A stretch of 64,000 nucleotides of DNA from Microtetraspora fusca (GTDB taxonomy: Bacteria; Actinomycetota; Actinomycetes; Streptosporangiales; Streptosporangiaceae). Each line of letters starts with the position of its first letter. Within the stretch, counting starts at the first letter, position 1. Of this stretch, positions 34,592-42,396 are shown piece after piece. The notes below the pieces were generated by a model. It saw only the letters and a program-made list of their open reading frames with translations, did no database searches and was not told where the DNA came from. The stretch covers positions 40,454 to 104,453 of the forward strand of contig NZ_BBYK01000069.1 in assembly GCF_001570365.1 (NCBI RefSeq), given 5' to 3'. The position numbers and the translations under genes were made by a program.

Positions 34592-35910
34592 GCCCGGCGC
34601 CATCCGGCCGTCCCTTCGACGATTCTGATCGCCGCCCGGGTGAGCGGCTCAAGGCTGGCCTCGTGCACCTTGTCGAGGGTGTCGGCCGAGTCGAACAGGT
34701 ACATGGGAGCCGACAGGAAGTGCACGAGCGGCACCCCTTCGGGGTGGAAGAAGGCCCCGTCGGTGGGCGGCATCGGGGAGAACACGTCCGGCGGCAGCAC
34801 GAACGAGCGTCTCAGGTCCTCCGCGACGAGGGCCGCCGCCACCAGGCTCTCCAGCTCCGGCTTCCTGGTGGTGAACCACCAGCCGGGTTCGGGGTCGCCG
34901 GTGGGCACCAGCTCGTCGTCCACGACCACGCACCGCCGGGCGGCGTGCTCCAGGTGGAGCTGGAGTACGACGTCGCCCAGCAGGCCGCGGTTCTCCTCGA
35001 TGAAGGCCCGGGTGCCCGCGGCGTGCGCCATGTGACCTGCGGTCAGCAGGAAGATCAGGTTGTGCGGCCGGTCCCGCTCGGGCACGCCTGCCCAGTACTG
35101 GGCGGCGGCCAGCACCAGCGCGATCCCCGAGGCGTCCTCGACGGCCGAGGCCCAGGGCGCGTCGTGGTGCGAGCCGATGATCACCCACTGGTCGGAGCGG
35201 CCGGGGAGCGTGCCGATCACATTGTGCGAGACGGCCGGGCCCGTCTCCGACTCGACGGTGAGCGTGCCCGTGCAGGGGCCCTCGTCGACCAGGTCGAGCA
35301 CCCGCCGCGAGTCGCCGCCCGACAGCCAGACGGCCGGGAGGTCGCGGTGCACGGCGTCGTAGGGCACGTAGTAGTCGCGTGTCTCCCACGGCACCCCGGT
35401 CAGCGCCCCCGCGAAGGCGGCGGCGCCGCCGTCCATGACGCCCTGGATGACGGCGAGGTAGTCGAGCTGGAACGGCAGCGTCTGGACCAGCTCGTCGAAG
35501 ACGCCCTCGGGGTCGTGCACGGCCGTCGCCAGGTCCCTGAGGTAGGACTGCGGCAGCTCGGTGAAGGTGTACTCGGGCACGACGATCGCGCCCGGCACGA
35601 CCTCGCGGCTGACCGGCGCGCTCACGATCGCCTTCGGCGTGGTGTACGGCAGTGCGGACGCCGCCACCCGCACGACTCTCGACGGGTCGGCGTCCAGGCG
35701 CACCACCAGGGCCGCCGTCACCGGCCGCCAGACGGGCAGCTCGACCGGCGCCAGCCGTACGTCGTGGAGCCCGAACTCGGTGAAGCGCTCGGCGGCCCAC
35801 GCGGCGGTCCAGTCGTCGGCCGGGTAGCCGGGACGCCTGATGCCCCGCGAGGTGACCGTCTCGATCCACTCCATCATCCGCACAGCGTCGGGGATCATGT
35901 CCGGGATCAT
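34588..35910 (-). CDS. M28-like peptidase with altered metal site
   Basis: 440 residues, no signal peptide. N-terminal region with an inserted PA-like domain, then the M28 core: GSHHDAPWASAVEDASGIAL gives the usual His, Asp and bridging Asp. The motif that normally reads TAEExGLxGS is TAGHMAHAAGTRAFIEENR, so the catalytic Glu pair is Gly-His. The next ligand region is LQLHLEHAARR, and the usual C-terminal His-Thr-x-x-Asp-Thr is YLFDSADTLDKV. The same changes occur in the gene at 42393. Coupled on both sides by ATGA. Peptidase activity should not be assumed. Confidence 0.85.
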   Translation of the reverse strand: MIPDMIPDAVRMMEWIETVTSRGIRRPGYPADDWTAAWAAERFTEFGLHDVRLAPVELPVWRPVTAALVVRLDADPSRVVRVAASALPYTTPKAIVSAPVSREVVPGAIVVPEYTFTELPQSYLRDLATAVHDPEGVFDELVQTLPFQLDYLAVIQGVMDGGAAAFAGALTGVPWETRDYYVPYDAVHRDLPAVWLSGGDSRRVLDLVDEGPCTGTLTVESETGPAVSHNVIGTLPGRSDQWVIIGSHHDAPWASAVEDASGIALVLAAAQYWAGVPERDRPHNLIFLLTAGHMAHAAGTRAFIEENRGLLGDVVLQLHLEHAARRCVVVDDELVPTGDPEPGWWFTTRKPELESLVAAALVAEDLRRSFVLPPDVFSPMPPTDGAFFHPEGVPLVHFLSAPMYLFDSADTLDKVHEASLEPLTRAAIRIVEGTAGWRRA

Positions 35911-36716
35911 CGCTTCAGCCCTCCGAAGGTGAGCCCCGCCACGTAGTAGCGCTGCAGCGCCACCATCAGGATGAACGGTGGCACGGCGGTGACCAGTGCC
36001 GCGGTGGTGGTCAGGTGATAGTTGAAGCCGACCTCGCTCTGGAAGTTGGCCAGCCCCACCGGCAACGGCCACAGCTCCTGCTCGTTGGCCACGATCAGCG
36101 GCCACAGCAGGTTGTCCCACTGTGCCAGGAAATGTACGAGGAACAGGGTGATGAGCGCGGGCTTGAGCAGCGGCACGGCGATGCGCGCGAAGATGCGGAA
36201 CTCCCCCGCGCCGTCGACCCGCGCGGCCAGCAGCAGCTCCTTCGGGATGCCGAGGGCGAACTGCCGCACCAGGAAGACGCCGAACGCGCTGATCATCCCG
36301 GGCACCATCATGCCCTGGAAGGTGTTGACCCAGCCGAGCTCCTTCACGATGAGGAAGACGGGGATGACCAGGACCATCGGGGTGAGCGCGAGCGTGCCGA
36401 TCACCAGCGCGAACAGGACGCGGCGGCCGGGAAAGGACAGCTGGGCCATCGCGTATCCGGCGGCGGCCGAGAACATCACGTCCAGGACGCCGGTGCCGAC
36501 GCACAGGATGAGGCTGTTGCGCAGGTAGGTGGGCAGGTTGGCCTCGCCGAACAGCAACCTGATGTTCTCGGGCAGGTGGAAGCCGTTGAAGACCAGCCCG
36601 CGCAGGTCGGTGTCGTCGGGCGCCGAGGCGACGACGAGCATGGCGTAGACCGGCAGCAGCATGAACCCGACCGCGACGATCAGCCAGACGGCGCGCAGGA
36701 TCGTTCCCGCTCTCAT
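35907..36716 (-). CDS. Sugar ABC transporter permease, MalG type
   Basis: 269 residues, six transmembrane helices, with the EAA loop that contacts the ATPase reading ARVDGAGEFRIFARIAVPLLKP. The ATG at 36716 overlaps the stop of the partner permease. No ATP-binding subunit is encoded here; carbohydrate importers of actinomycetes commonly share one MsiK-type ATPase made elsewhere. Confidence 0.93.
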   Translation of the reverse strand: MRAGTILRAVWLIVAVGFMLLPVYAMLVVASAPDDTDLRGLVFNGFHLPENIRLLFGEANLPTYLRNSLILCVGTGVLDVMFSAAAGYAMAQLSFPGRRVLFALVIGTLALTPMVLVIPVFLIVKELGWVNTFQGMMVPGMISAFGVFLVRQFALGIPKELLLAARVDGAGEFRIFARIAVPLLKPALITLFLVHFLAQWDNLLWPLIVANEQELWPLPVGLANFQSEVGFNYHLTTTAALVTAVPPFILMVALQRYYVAGLTFGGLKR

Positions 36717-37636
36717 TCGTCGCCTCCCTTCAGGAACCCGAACTGCAGCGCCGAGACGATCACCATGGCGGCGAGCAGCACCATGCCCATCGCGGCGGCG
36801 TAGCCCATGTGCTCGTAAGGGAAGGCGTTGGCCCAGATGTAGTACGGCAGCACCTGGGTGGCGTCGGCGGGCCCGCCGCCGGTGAGCAGGAAGGCGGGCA
36901 CGAACGCCTGCATCGATCCGGCCACCGAGATGACCAGGACGAACAGCAGGGTCCTGCGCAGCAGCGGGAGCGTGATCCGGGTGAACGTGGTCACCGCCCC
37001 TGACCCGTCGATGGCGGCGGCCTCGTACACCTCGCCGGGCAACGCCTGCAGCCCGGCGGTCAGGATGATCACGAACAGCCCCATGCTCTTCCAGACGACC
37101 ATCACGACCAGGGCCCAGATGGCCAGGTCGGAGCTGGTCAGCCAGGACTGCGGCTCGATCCCGACCAGACCGAGGAGGGTGTTGGCCATGCCGCGGTCGG
37201 AGTAGATGATCACCCAGACCATGGACGTGGCGGCGAGCGGCATCACGGCCGGAATCATGACGAGCGCTCTGAGCCGGCGGTTGAGCCGTCCCGGCTTGCT
37301 CAGCGGCACGGCCACCAGCAGGGCCAGCACGATCGTCGGGACGACCGTGCAGACCGTGTAGACGACGGTGATCCACGCCGAGTTGAGGAAGCCGGGGTCG
37401 GCGAACATGCGCTCGTAGTTGGCGAGGCCGATCCAGTTGGGCGTCCCTGCCATCTCGTAGTCGGTGAAGCTGAGATAGATGGCGGCCAGGAACGGGACGA
37501 GCCAGAACACGACGAAGAAGACGGCCACCGGGAGGGTCAGCGCCACGCCCGCCGTGGCCTGGGGCCGGGTTCTGCCCCTGCCGAGCATGCCCGCGGTGGC
37601 CTGGGGCCGGGCTCTGACCCCGTCGAGCACGCTCAC
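36713..37636 (-). CDS. Sugar ABC transporter permease, MalF type
   Basis: 307 residues, six transmembrane helices; EAA loop AAIDGSGAVTTFTRITLPLL. The GTG at 37636 overlaps the binding-protein stop (GTGA). The cytoplasmic N-terminus carries a 14-residue direct duplication (VRARPQATAG, then GRTRPQATAG), encoded by a 42-bp tandem repeat, before TM1. An ATG at 37588 lies in the second copy. Partner of the MalG-type permease just downstream. Confidence 0.92.
   Translation of the reverse strand: MSVLDGVRARPQATAGMLGRGRTRPQATAGVALTLPVAVFFVVFWLVPFLAAIYLSFTDYEMAGTPNWIGLANYERMFADPGFLNSAWITVVYTVCTVVPTIVLALLVAVPLSKPGRLNRRLRALVMIPAVMPLAATSMVWVIIYSDRGMANTLLGLVGIEPQSWLTSSDLAIWALVVMVVWKSMGLFVIILTAGLQALPGEVYEAAAIDGSGAVTTFTRITLPLLRRTLLFVLVISVAGSMQAFVPAFLLTGGGPADATQVLPYYIWANAFPYEHMGYAAAMGMVLLAAMVIVSALQFGFLKGGDE
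37548..37631 (-). repeat. 42-bp tandem duplication at permease N-terminus
   Basis: Two copies with a 42-bp period (core GTGGCCTGGGGCCGG on the plus strand at 37553 and 37595) differ at a few bases. The duplication is in frame and adds one 14-residue unit to the cytoplasmic N-terminus, leaving the membrane part untouched. Confidence 0.85.
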
Positions 37637-38895
37637 AGGACCATTCGCACGGTGGAGTCGAAGGTTGCCGCGGCCTGGGCGGGGGTCGACTTGCCGTAGG
37701 CGACGGAGTCGACGGCGCCGGCCGCGGCCTTCGCCAGTTCGAGGGTGCCGGGGATGATCGGGCCGAAGTCGACATGCGGAAGGCTGTCGGCGACGATCTT
37801 CATGATCTCGGACTTGCCGCGCGGCCCGGCGTCGCGCCAGCCCTTGGTCGGGATGATGATGCCGTTGTCGAGGTTGGCGGCCACCGACGGGGCGCCCTGC
37901 AGGTAGTTGACGAGGTGCCAGGCGGTGAACTGGTTGGGCGAGTCCTTGGCCACGCCCCAGCCCCAGGTGTAGGCGGGGACAACGGGCGGGCCGCCGGCCC
38001 AGGTGGGCATGGGCGCGACGCCGTACTGCTTGCCGAAGGTGAGCGTGTCCTTGCCCAGCTTCTCCAGCGCGGGGCCGAGGAAGGCGCCGCTGACGACCAT
38101 GGCGGCCTCGCCGGAGTAGAACAGGCCGAGTGCGCCCAGCGGGTTGGAGAGCTTGGGGTTGCCGATCCCCGACATGTACGTCAGGGCGGCCCGGCCCTGG
38201 TCGGTGGCGAGCGACGCCTTCGCGCCGCCCGCAGCGACGAGCTCGCCGCCCTTGCCCTGGACGAGGGCGGTCAGCATCATGAGGGCCCACTGCGGGTCGC
38301 CGTAGAGCCACTGCAGGCCGACCCGGCTGCGGTCCCTGGAGGTGAGCTTGACGCTGTACTCGGCGACCTCCTCCCAGGTCACCGGGGGCTTGTCGGGGTC
38401 GAGCCCGGCCTCCTCGAACCGGTCCTTGCGGTAGTAGAGCATGCAGGGGTTGAAGTCGATGGGCACGCCGTAGGGCACGTCCTGGTACGTGAGCGGGGTG
38501 GTCGTGCCCGGCTCGTAGTTCTGTAGCGAGAGCGCCTTGGTGTCGACGGGCGCGAGCCGCTTCTTCTTGGCGTGCGCGGGGAAGCTCCAGTGGCCGATCT
38601 TGAAGACGTCGGGCGGGGCGCCGCCGCTGAAGGCGGTCAGCAGTTTGGCGTCGAGCTGGCCCACGGGCAGGTAGAGCAGCTTCACGTCGACCCTGAACTC
38701 GGCGATGTAGCGGTGCACGAGCTCCTGGAACTGTTGGCCGGTGTCCTGCGAGCCGTGCAGCCAAACGGTGACCTCGCCGTGCGGCCTGCCGTCCACGGCC
38801 TGCTGCCGAGGCTGGTCCTTGCCGCATCCGGCGAGCAGAGTGAGCGCGCCGGCGGCGCCGGCGGCGAGTAGCCCACGCCGCGTCAGATCCGCCAT
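37633..38895 (-). CDS. Extracellular sugar-binding lipoprotein (ABC importer)
   Basis: 420 residues. Lipoprotein signal with a twin-arginine start, TRRGLLAAGAAGALTLLAGC, lipobox LLAGC. Family 1 binding-protein features follow: EVTVWLHGSQDTGQQFQELV, GAPPDVFKIGHWSFP and GVPIDFNPCMLYYRKDRFEE. It captures an oligosaccharide or glycoside at the cell surface and hands it to the two permeases. First gene of the operon running to the carboxylesterase; the hydrolase at 38906 ends 10 bp upstream of its start on the same strand. Confidence 0.93.
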   Translation of the reverse strand: MADLTRRGLLAAGAAGALTLLAGCGKDQPRQQAVDGRPHGEVTVWLHGSQDTGQQFQELVHRYIAEFRVDVKLLYLPVGQLDAKLLTAFSGGAPPDVFKIGHWSFPAHAKKKRLAPVDTKALSLQNYEPGTTTPLTYQDVPYGVPIDFNPCMLYYRKDRFEEAGLDPDKPPVTWEEVAEYSVKLTSRDRSRVGLQWLYGDPQWALMMLTALVQGKGGELVAAGGAKASLATDQGRAALTYMSGIGNPKLSNPLGALGLFYSGEAAMVVSGAFLGPALEKLGKDTLTFGKQYGVAPMPTWAGGPPVVPAYTWGWGVAKDSPNQFTAWHLVNYLQGAPSVAANLDNGIIIPTKGWRDAGPRGKSEIMKIVADSLPHVDFGPIIPGTLELAKAAAGAVDSVAYGKSTPAQAAATFDSTVRMVL

Positions 38896-38905
38896 GGTGG
38901 TTCTC

Positions 38906-39769
38906 CTAGGTGAGGTTCTTGAGGGCCTGGTTCTGCCAGGCGGTGTTGGTGGGGAGCTCGGGGGTGCTGCCGGCGAACGCCCCGCGGGCCTGGGTGTCGG
39001 CCTGGAGGCGGTACCTCAGCCAGGCGGTCACGTAGCCGAGGAAGGCCCCGCCGGTGTTCTGGATGTCGTTGTGCCCTGCACCCTTGAGCAGCGCCCTGCC
39101 CGCTCCGGCGGTGGCCTGGTCGTAGTAGCCCTGCACGGTCGCGGCCGAGGAGATCAGCCAGTCGTTCGCACCGCTGAGCAAGAGCACCGGGCAGGTCAGG
39201 GCGGCGACGGAGAACTCGTCTCCTGGGCTGGCCATCCACTGCGCGGGCACGGCGATCGGCACGACGGTCTTGATCAGCCCGGCGGAGCGGTTGGCCGCGT
39301 TGATGGATCCGCCCGCGCCCTGGGAGTGGCCGACGGCGGCGACCTGGGCGGTGTTCAGCTTGCCGTGGAAGACGCTGGCGGGATCGGTGTTGAGGCCGAT
39401 GAGGTGCTGGGCGGCGGCGAGGATCTCGGCGCCGGTGCCCGTGGTCGTGCTGGTGGAGGCGACCACCGCGAAGCCCCACGAGGCGAGGTGGTTGAGCAGT
39501 CCCGGATAGTTGTCGGGAGTGGCCCACGAGCCGTTGCCCCATGTGACGATCGGGTGGGTGACGCCGCCCGAGCCCAGGGTCTGCGGGTAATAGAGCCGGT
39601 GGCCGCCCGAGGTGCCGGTGGCGACCGGCCACGGACCCGTTGCCTTGTAGATCGTCTCGATGGTGGAGGCGGCGTTGGCCTCGGTGGTCCACGACAGGAA
39701 TCCGGCCGACATGAGGCCGAGCGCCCCTGCCCGCAACGCCTGCCGACGGGTGAAGTGCTCCATGGTCAC
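38906..39769 (-). CDS. Secreted alpha/beta-hydrolase (cutinase/PET-hydrolase-like)
   Basis: 287 residues. Tat-type signal FTRRQALRAGALGLMSAGF with cleavage after ANA. Nucleophile elbow GHSQGAGGS, acid in SGANDWLISS, and His in GAGHNDIQNT give a full triad. Overall layout (HPIVTWGNGSWATPDNY, then GFAVVASTST) resembles chlorophyllase/PET-hydrolase-like serine esterases. Likely hydrolyses an ester outside the cell. Divergent from a TetR regulator, with a palindrome between them; may be co-transcribed with the binding protein that follows 10 bp later. Confidence 0.85.
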   Translation of the reverse strand: MTMEHFTRRQALRAGALGLMSAGFLSWTTEANAASTIETIYKATGPWPVATGTSGGHRLYYPQTLGSGGVTHPIVTWGNGSWATPDNYPGLLNHLASWGFAVVASTSTTTGTGAEILAAAQHLIGLNTDPASVFHGKLNTAQVAAVGHSQGAGGSINAANRSAGLIKTVVPIAVPAQWMASPGDEFSVAALTCPVLLLSGANDWLISSAATVQGYYDQATAGAGRALLKGAGHNDIQNTGGAFLGYVTAWLRYRLQADTQARGAFAGSTPELPTNTAWQNQALKNLT

Positions 39770-39783
39770 CTCGCGGGTTATTT

Positions 39784-39801
39784 GGAGACGTGAACGTCTC
39801 C
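39784..39801. promoter_or_regulatory. TetR operator, perfect 18-bp palindrome
   Basis: GGAGACGT-GA-ACGTCTCC has perfect 8-bp arms. It lies 14 bp before the secreted hydrolase start and 28 bp before the TetR start, in a 60-bp intergenic region. A classical position for a repressor that controls both directions. Confidence 0.8.
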
Positions 39802-39829
39802 TAAGAGAGGGAAGTACGATCGGTGAGCG

Positions 39830-40516
39830 ATGTCAAGACATGAACAGAAGGAAGTTCCGGCGGCCCGGCCACTCCCCAGGGGGCGGCACGGACTCTCCCC
39901 CGACACGGTGCGCAACTCCCAGCGAGACCGCCTCGTGGAGGCCATGCTGAGGCTCGTCGCGAGGCGCGGATACGCCGCCACGAGCGTGCCGGACGTGATC
40001 GCCGCCGCGCGGGTCTCGCGCAACGCCTTCTACGTCCAGTTCGCCGACAAGGAGGCGTGCTTCCTCGCCGGATGCGAGCGCGACCTGCCCGAGATGATCG
40101 GCTCGATCCACACGGCCGCGTCGGGGGCGGGCGACCGCTGGCGCGAGGCGCTCTGGCTGGGGATGGCCGCCTACCTGCGGTGGTGGCAGGAGCGCCCGGA
40201 GTACGCGCAGGCGTACTTCGTGGAGTTGCCGAGGGCGGGTGAGCGGGCCGTCGAGCAGCGTGACGCCGCCTACCGGCCCTTCCTCGACATGCTCGGGGCG
40301 CTGGCCGCGCGGGCCAGGCTGGAGGATCCCTCGCTGCCGCCGCTGCGCGCCGCGGTGCCCCGCCTGATCGTCTACGGGACCACCGAGTTCATCGCCTCGG
40401 AGGTGCGTGAGGGCCGCGTCGCCACTCTGACGTCGTCGGCCGGCGACCTCTACCACTACACGGTCGCCCTGCTCGCCGGCCCCGATCACGGCATCGCGAC
40501 CACCCCTTCCGCCTGA
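39830..40516 (+). CDS. TetR-family regulator
   Basis: 228 residues. The helix-turn-helix occupies about 30-78: RLVEAMLRLVARRGYAATSV, PDVIAAARVSRNAFYVQFAD. The helical C-terminal domain binds an unknown ligand. The gene end overlaps the convergent glycosidase end by 31 bp. It probably controls the divergent hydrolase and possibly the ABC operon behind it through the palindrome at 39784. Confidence 0.92.
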   Translation: MSRHEQKEVPAARPLPRGRHGLSPDTVRNSQRDRLVEAMLRLVARRGYAATSVPDVIAAARVSRNAFYVQFADKEACFLAGCERDLPEMIGSIHTAASGAGDRWREALWLGMAAYLRWWQERPEYAQAYFVELPRAGERAVEQRDAAYRPFLDMLGALAARARLEDPSLPPLRAAVPRLIVYGTTEFIASEVREGRVATLTSSAGDLYHYTVALLAGPDHGIATTPSA

Positions 40517-42396
40517 ACCAGCCAGCCTTCGGGGAAGCACTCCTCCGCCGCCATGTGGGCGACGGCGGCCAGCAGGCCGCCGTTGCCCGGCAGGTAGAGG
40601 GGCAGCAGGCCGGGCCACTGGTGGTTGTGGCCGCTGGCCAGGTAGGTGTTCTTCGGGGCGTCCATCAGCAGCGCGTCCACGGCGGTGTCAGGCTCGCCGA
40701 GCCTGGCCGCGCACATGGCGAGCATCGGATAGTCCCAGCCCCAGGTGCTCTCCAGGTCCCAGTCGGCGAGCACGTCGTGCAGGGTGGCCCGCATGGTCTC
40801 GGCGTCGATCAGCGGGGTGGGCGGCACGAACCCGAGCGCACCGACCATCGAGGGGTGGTCGGTCCTGATCGTGTACGGCTCCACGCCGATGGCCGCGTAG
40901 ACGCCGTCGCGCACCAGCGGCCGGGCCAGGCCGTGCAGGACCCGCGCCCACTCCGGGTCGGGGTCCAGGCCGAGCAGGCCCCGCCACCGCTGGGCCGTCT
41001 CCAGCCCCCACCACCAGTAGGCCAGCTCGAACGTGGGATCGCGCACCAGCCGCCTGGACTCGTAGTAGGACTCCTGCGCCGGGACCAGCGGCGGCCCCAG
41101 ATGCCCGCCGCCCGCGAAGGAGGCCATGAACTCGGCCGTCTCGAACACCAGGTCCCGGTAGTCCTCCAGCGCCCCCGGGCGGACCCGGCGGAGCAGCTCG
41201 GCGAAGTAGATCAGGTGCGGCTGCTGCCAGACGATGAAGGCGCCGATCTCGCTCGGGCTCTCCCTGCCCTCCGGCCCCACCTGCTTGGGCCAGCGGGCGC
41301 CGCGGAAACCCTGCCGCCCGGCCGTGGCCCTGGCCCGCGGCAGGATCGAGCGGTACCACGGCAGGCTCCGCTCCAGCAGCTCGGGCCTGCCCCACAGGGC
41401 GAAGTGGGCGGCGTGCCACCAGTGCATCTCCAGGTGGAACTTGCCGCTCCAGGAGTTCACGGCCAGCCCGGTCTCCTGCGGCGGGGTGGAGCCCGCGCAG
41501 TTGACCGCAGTGAGGTACTGCGAGAGCACGACCCGGCGTTCGAGCTCGGGCGCTCGCGGGTCGGCGCTGCCGTCGAAGCTCACCGCTCCCCCGCTGGTCC
41601 AGAACCTCTCCCAGTGGGCGGCGGCAGCCGTACGGACCTGGGAGAAGGACGGGAGCGCGGCGCCGACGGGGTGGCGTGCGAACTCGACGACGAGCTCCAG
41701 CTCGTCGCCCTGGATCAGGTACACGTGACCGCGGGGCGACGTGAGCCGCGCCGGCCCCGCCCACTCGGCGGCCACGTGGTAGCGGTCCGCGTCCAGGACG
41801 CGGGTGAAGTCGCAGCGCGAGCCGTACGGCGTGCGCGTGAGCGCGTGCGTGGTGGTGTGCCTGTCGGGTTTGTCCCAGTCGGCGGTGGTGTGCCAGCCGT
41901 CGCTGGCGTAGGGGAAGGCGATCCTGACCCCCGCGCCGCCCACGACGCGGATGGCCAGCAGGTCACGCTCGGGGTGACAGACCGTCTCCACCTCGTACGG
42001 CAGGCCGCCCAGCTCGAAGGAGCTGGACAGCGTGCCGGTCCACAGGTCGAGGGTCTGCGCCGACCGGCCGAGCGGGGCGGCCTCGTCGACGTCGAGGCCG
42101 ATCCGGCCGAGATGCAGGCGGTGCGGGTTCACGTGCAGCCAGCCGCCCGCCTCGGTGGCCGGATACAGGTCCGGATAGCCGACGCCGTCGTAGTCGGTGA
42201 GCGCGTCCTCCAGCACGTGGCCCTTGGGGTTGGGCATCGTGTGCCAGCCCCACTGCGCCTGCGTGCCCAGCGGCGCGAAGGTCTGCAGCCCGGTGGCGTC
42301 GGCGGTGAAGGCGAACTCCCCGTTGCCGACGGTGAGCGGACACCCGGCGTCGGCGATGGTGTGCCGACGCACGAGCGCCCTCCTGTCGATGCTCAC
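40486..42396 (-). CDS. (alpha/alpha)6-barrel glycosidase-like protein
   Basis: 636 residues, no signal peptide. The N-terminal part is a beta-sandwich (IADAGCPLTVGNGEFAFTAD; ERDLLAIRVVGGAGVRIAFP) and the C-terminal part is helical, with SWSGKFHLEMHWWHAAHFAL, WYRSILPRARATAGRQGFRG and DLESTWGWDYPMLAMCAARL. This is the GH65/GH95-type (clan GH-L/M) layout; family and specificity are not certain and general-acid residues cannot be assigned by eye. The GTG start overlaps the previous stop (GTGA), so it is coupled to the M28-like gene. Probably acts on an imported or cell-associated oligosaccharide. Confidence 0.75.
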   Translation of the reverse strand: MSIDRRALVRRHTIADAGCPLTVGNGEFAFTADATGLQTFAPLGTQAQWGWHTMPNPKGHVLEDALTDYDGVGYPDLYPATEAGGWLHVNPHRLHLGRIGLDVDEAAPLGRSAQTLDLWTGTLSSSFELGGLPYEVETVCHPERDLLAIRVVGGAGVRIAFPYASDGWHTTADWDKPDRHTTTHALTRTPYGSRCDFTRVLDADRYHVAAEWAGPARLTSPRGHVYLIQGDELELVVEFARHPVGAALPSFSQVRTAAAAHWERFWTSGGAVSFDGSADPRAPELERRVVLSQYLTAVNCAGSTPPQETGLAVNSWSGKFHLEMHWWHAAHFALWGRPELLERSLPWYRSILPRARATAGRQGFRGARWPKQVGPEGRESPSEIGAFIVWQQPHLIYFAELLRRVRPGALEDYRDLVFETAEFMASFAGGGHLGPPLVPAQESYYESRRLVRDPTFELAYWWWGLETAQRWRGLLGLDPDPEWARVLHGLARPLVRDGVYAAIGVEPYTIRTDHPSMVGALGFVPPTPLIDAETMRATLHDVLADWDLESTWGWDYPMLAMCAARLGEPDTAVDALLMDAPKNTYLASGHNHQWPGLLPLYLPGNGGLLAAVAHMAAEECFPEGWLVQAEGVVAMP

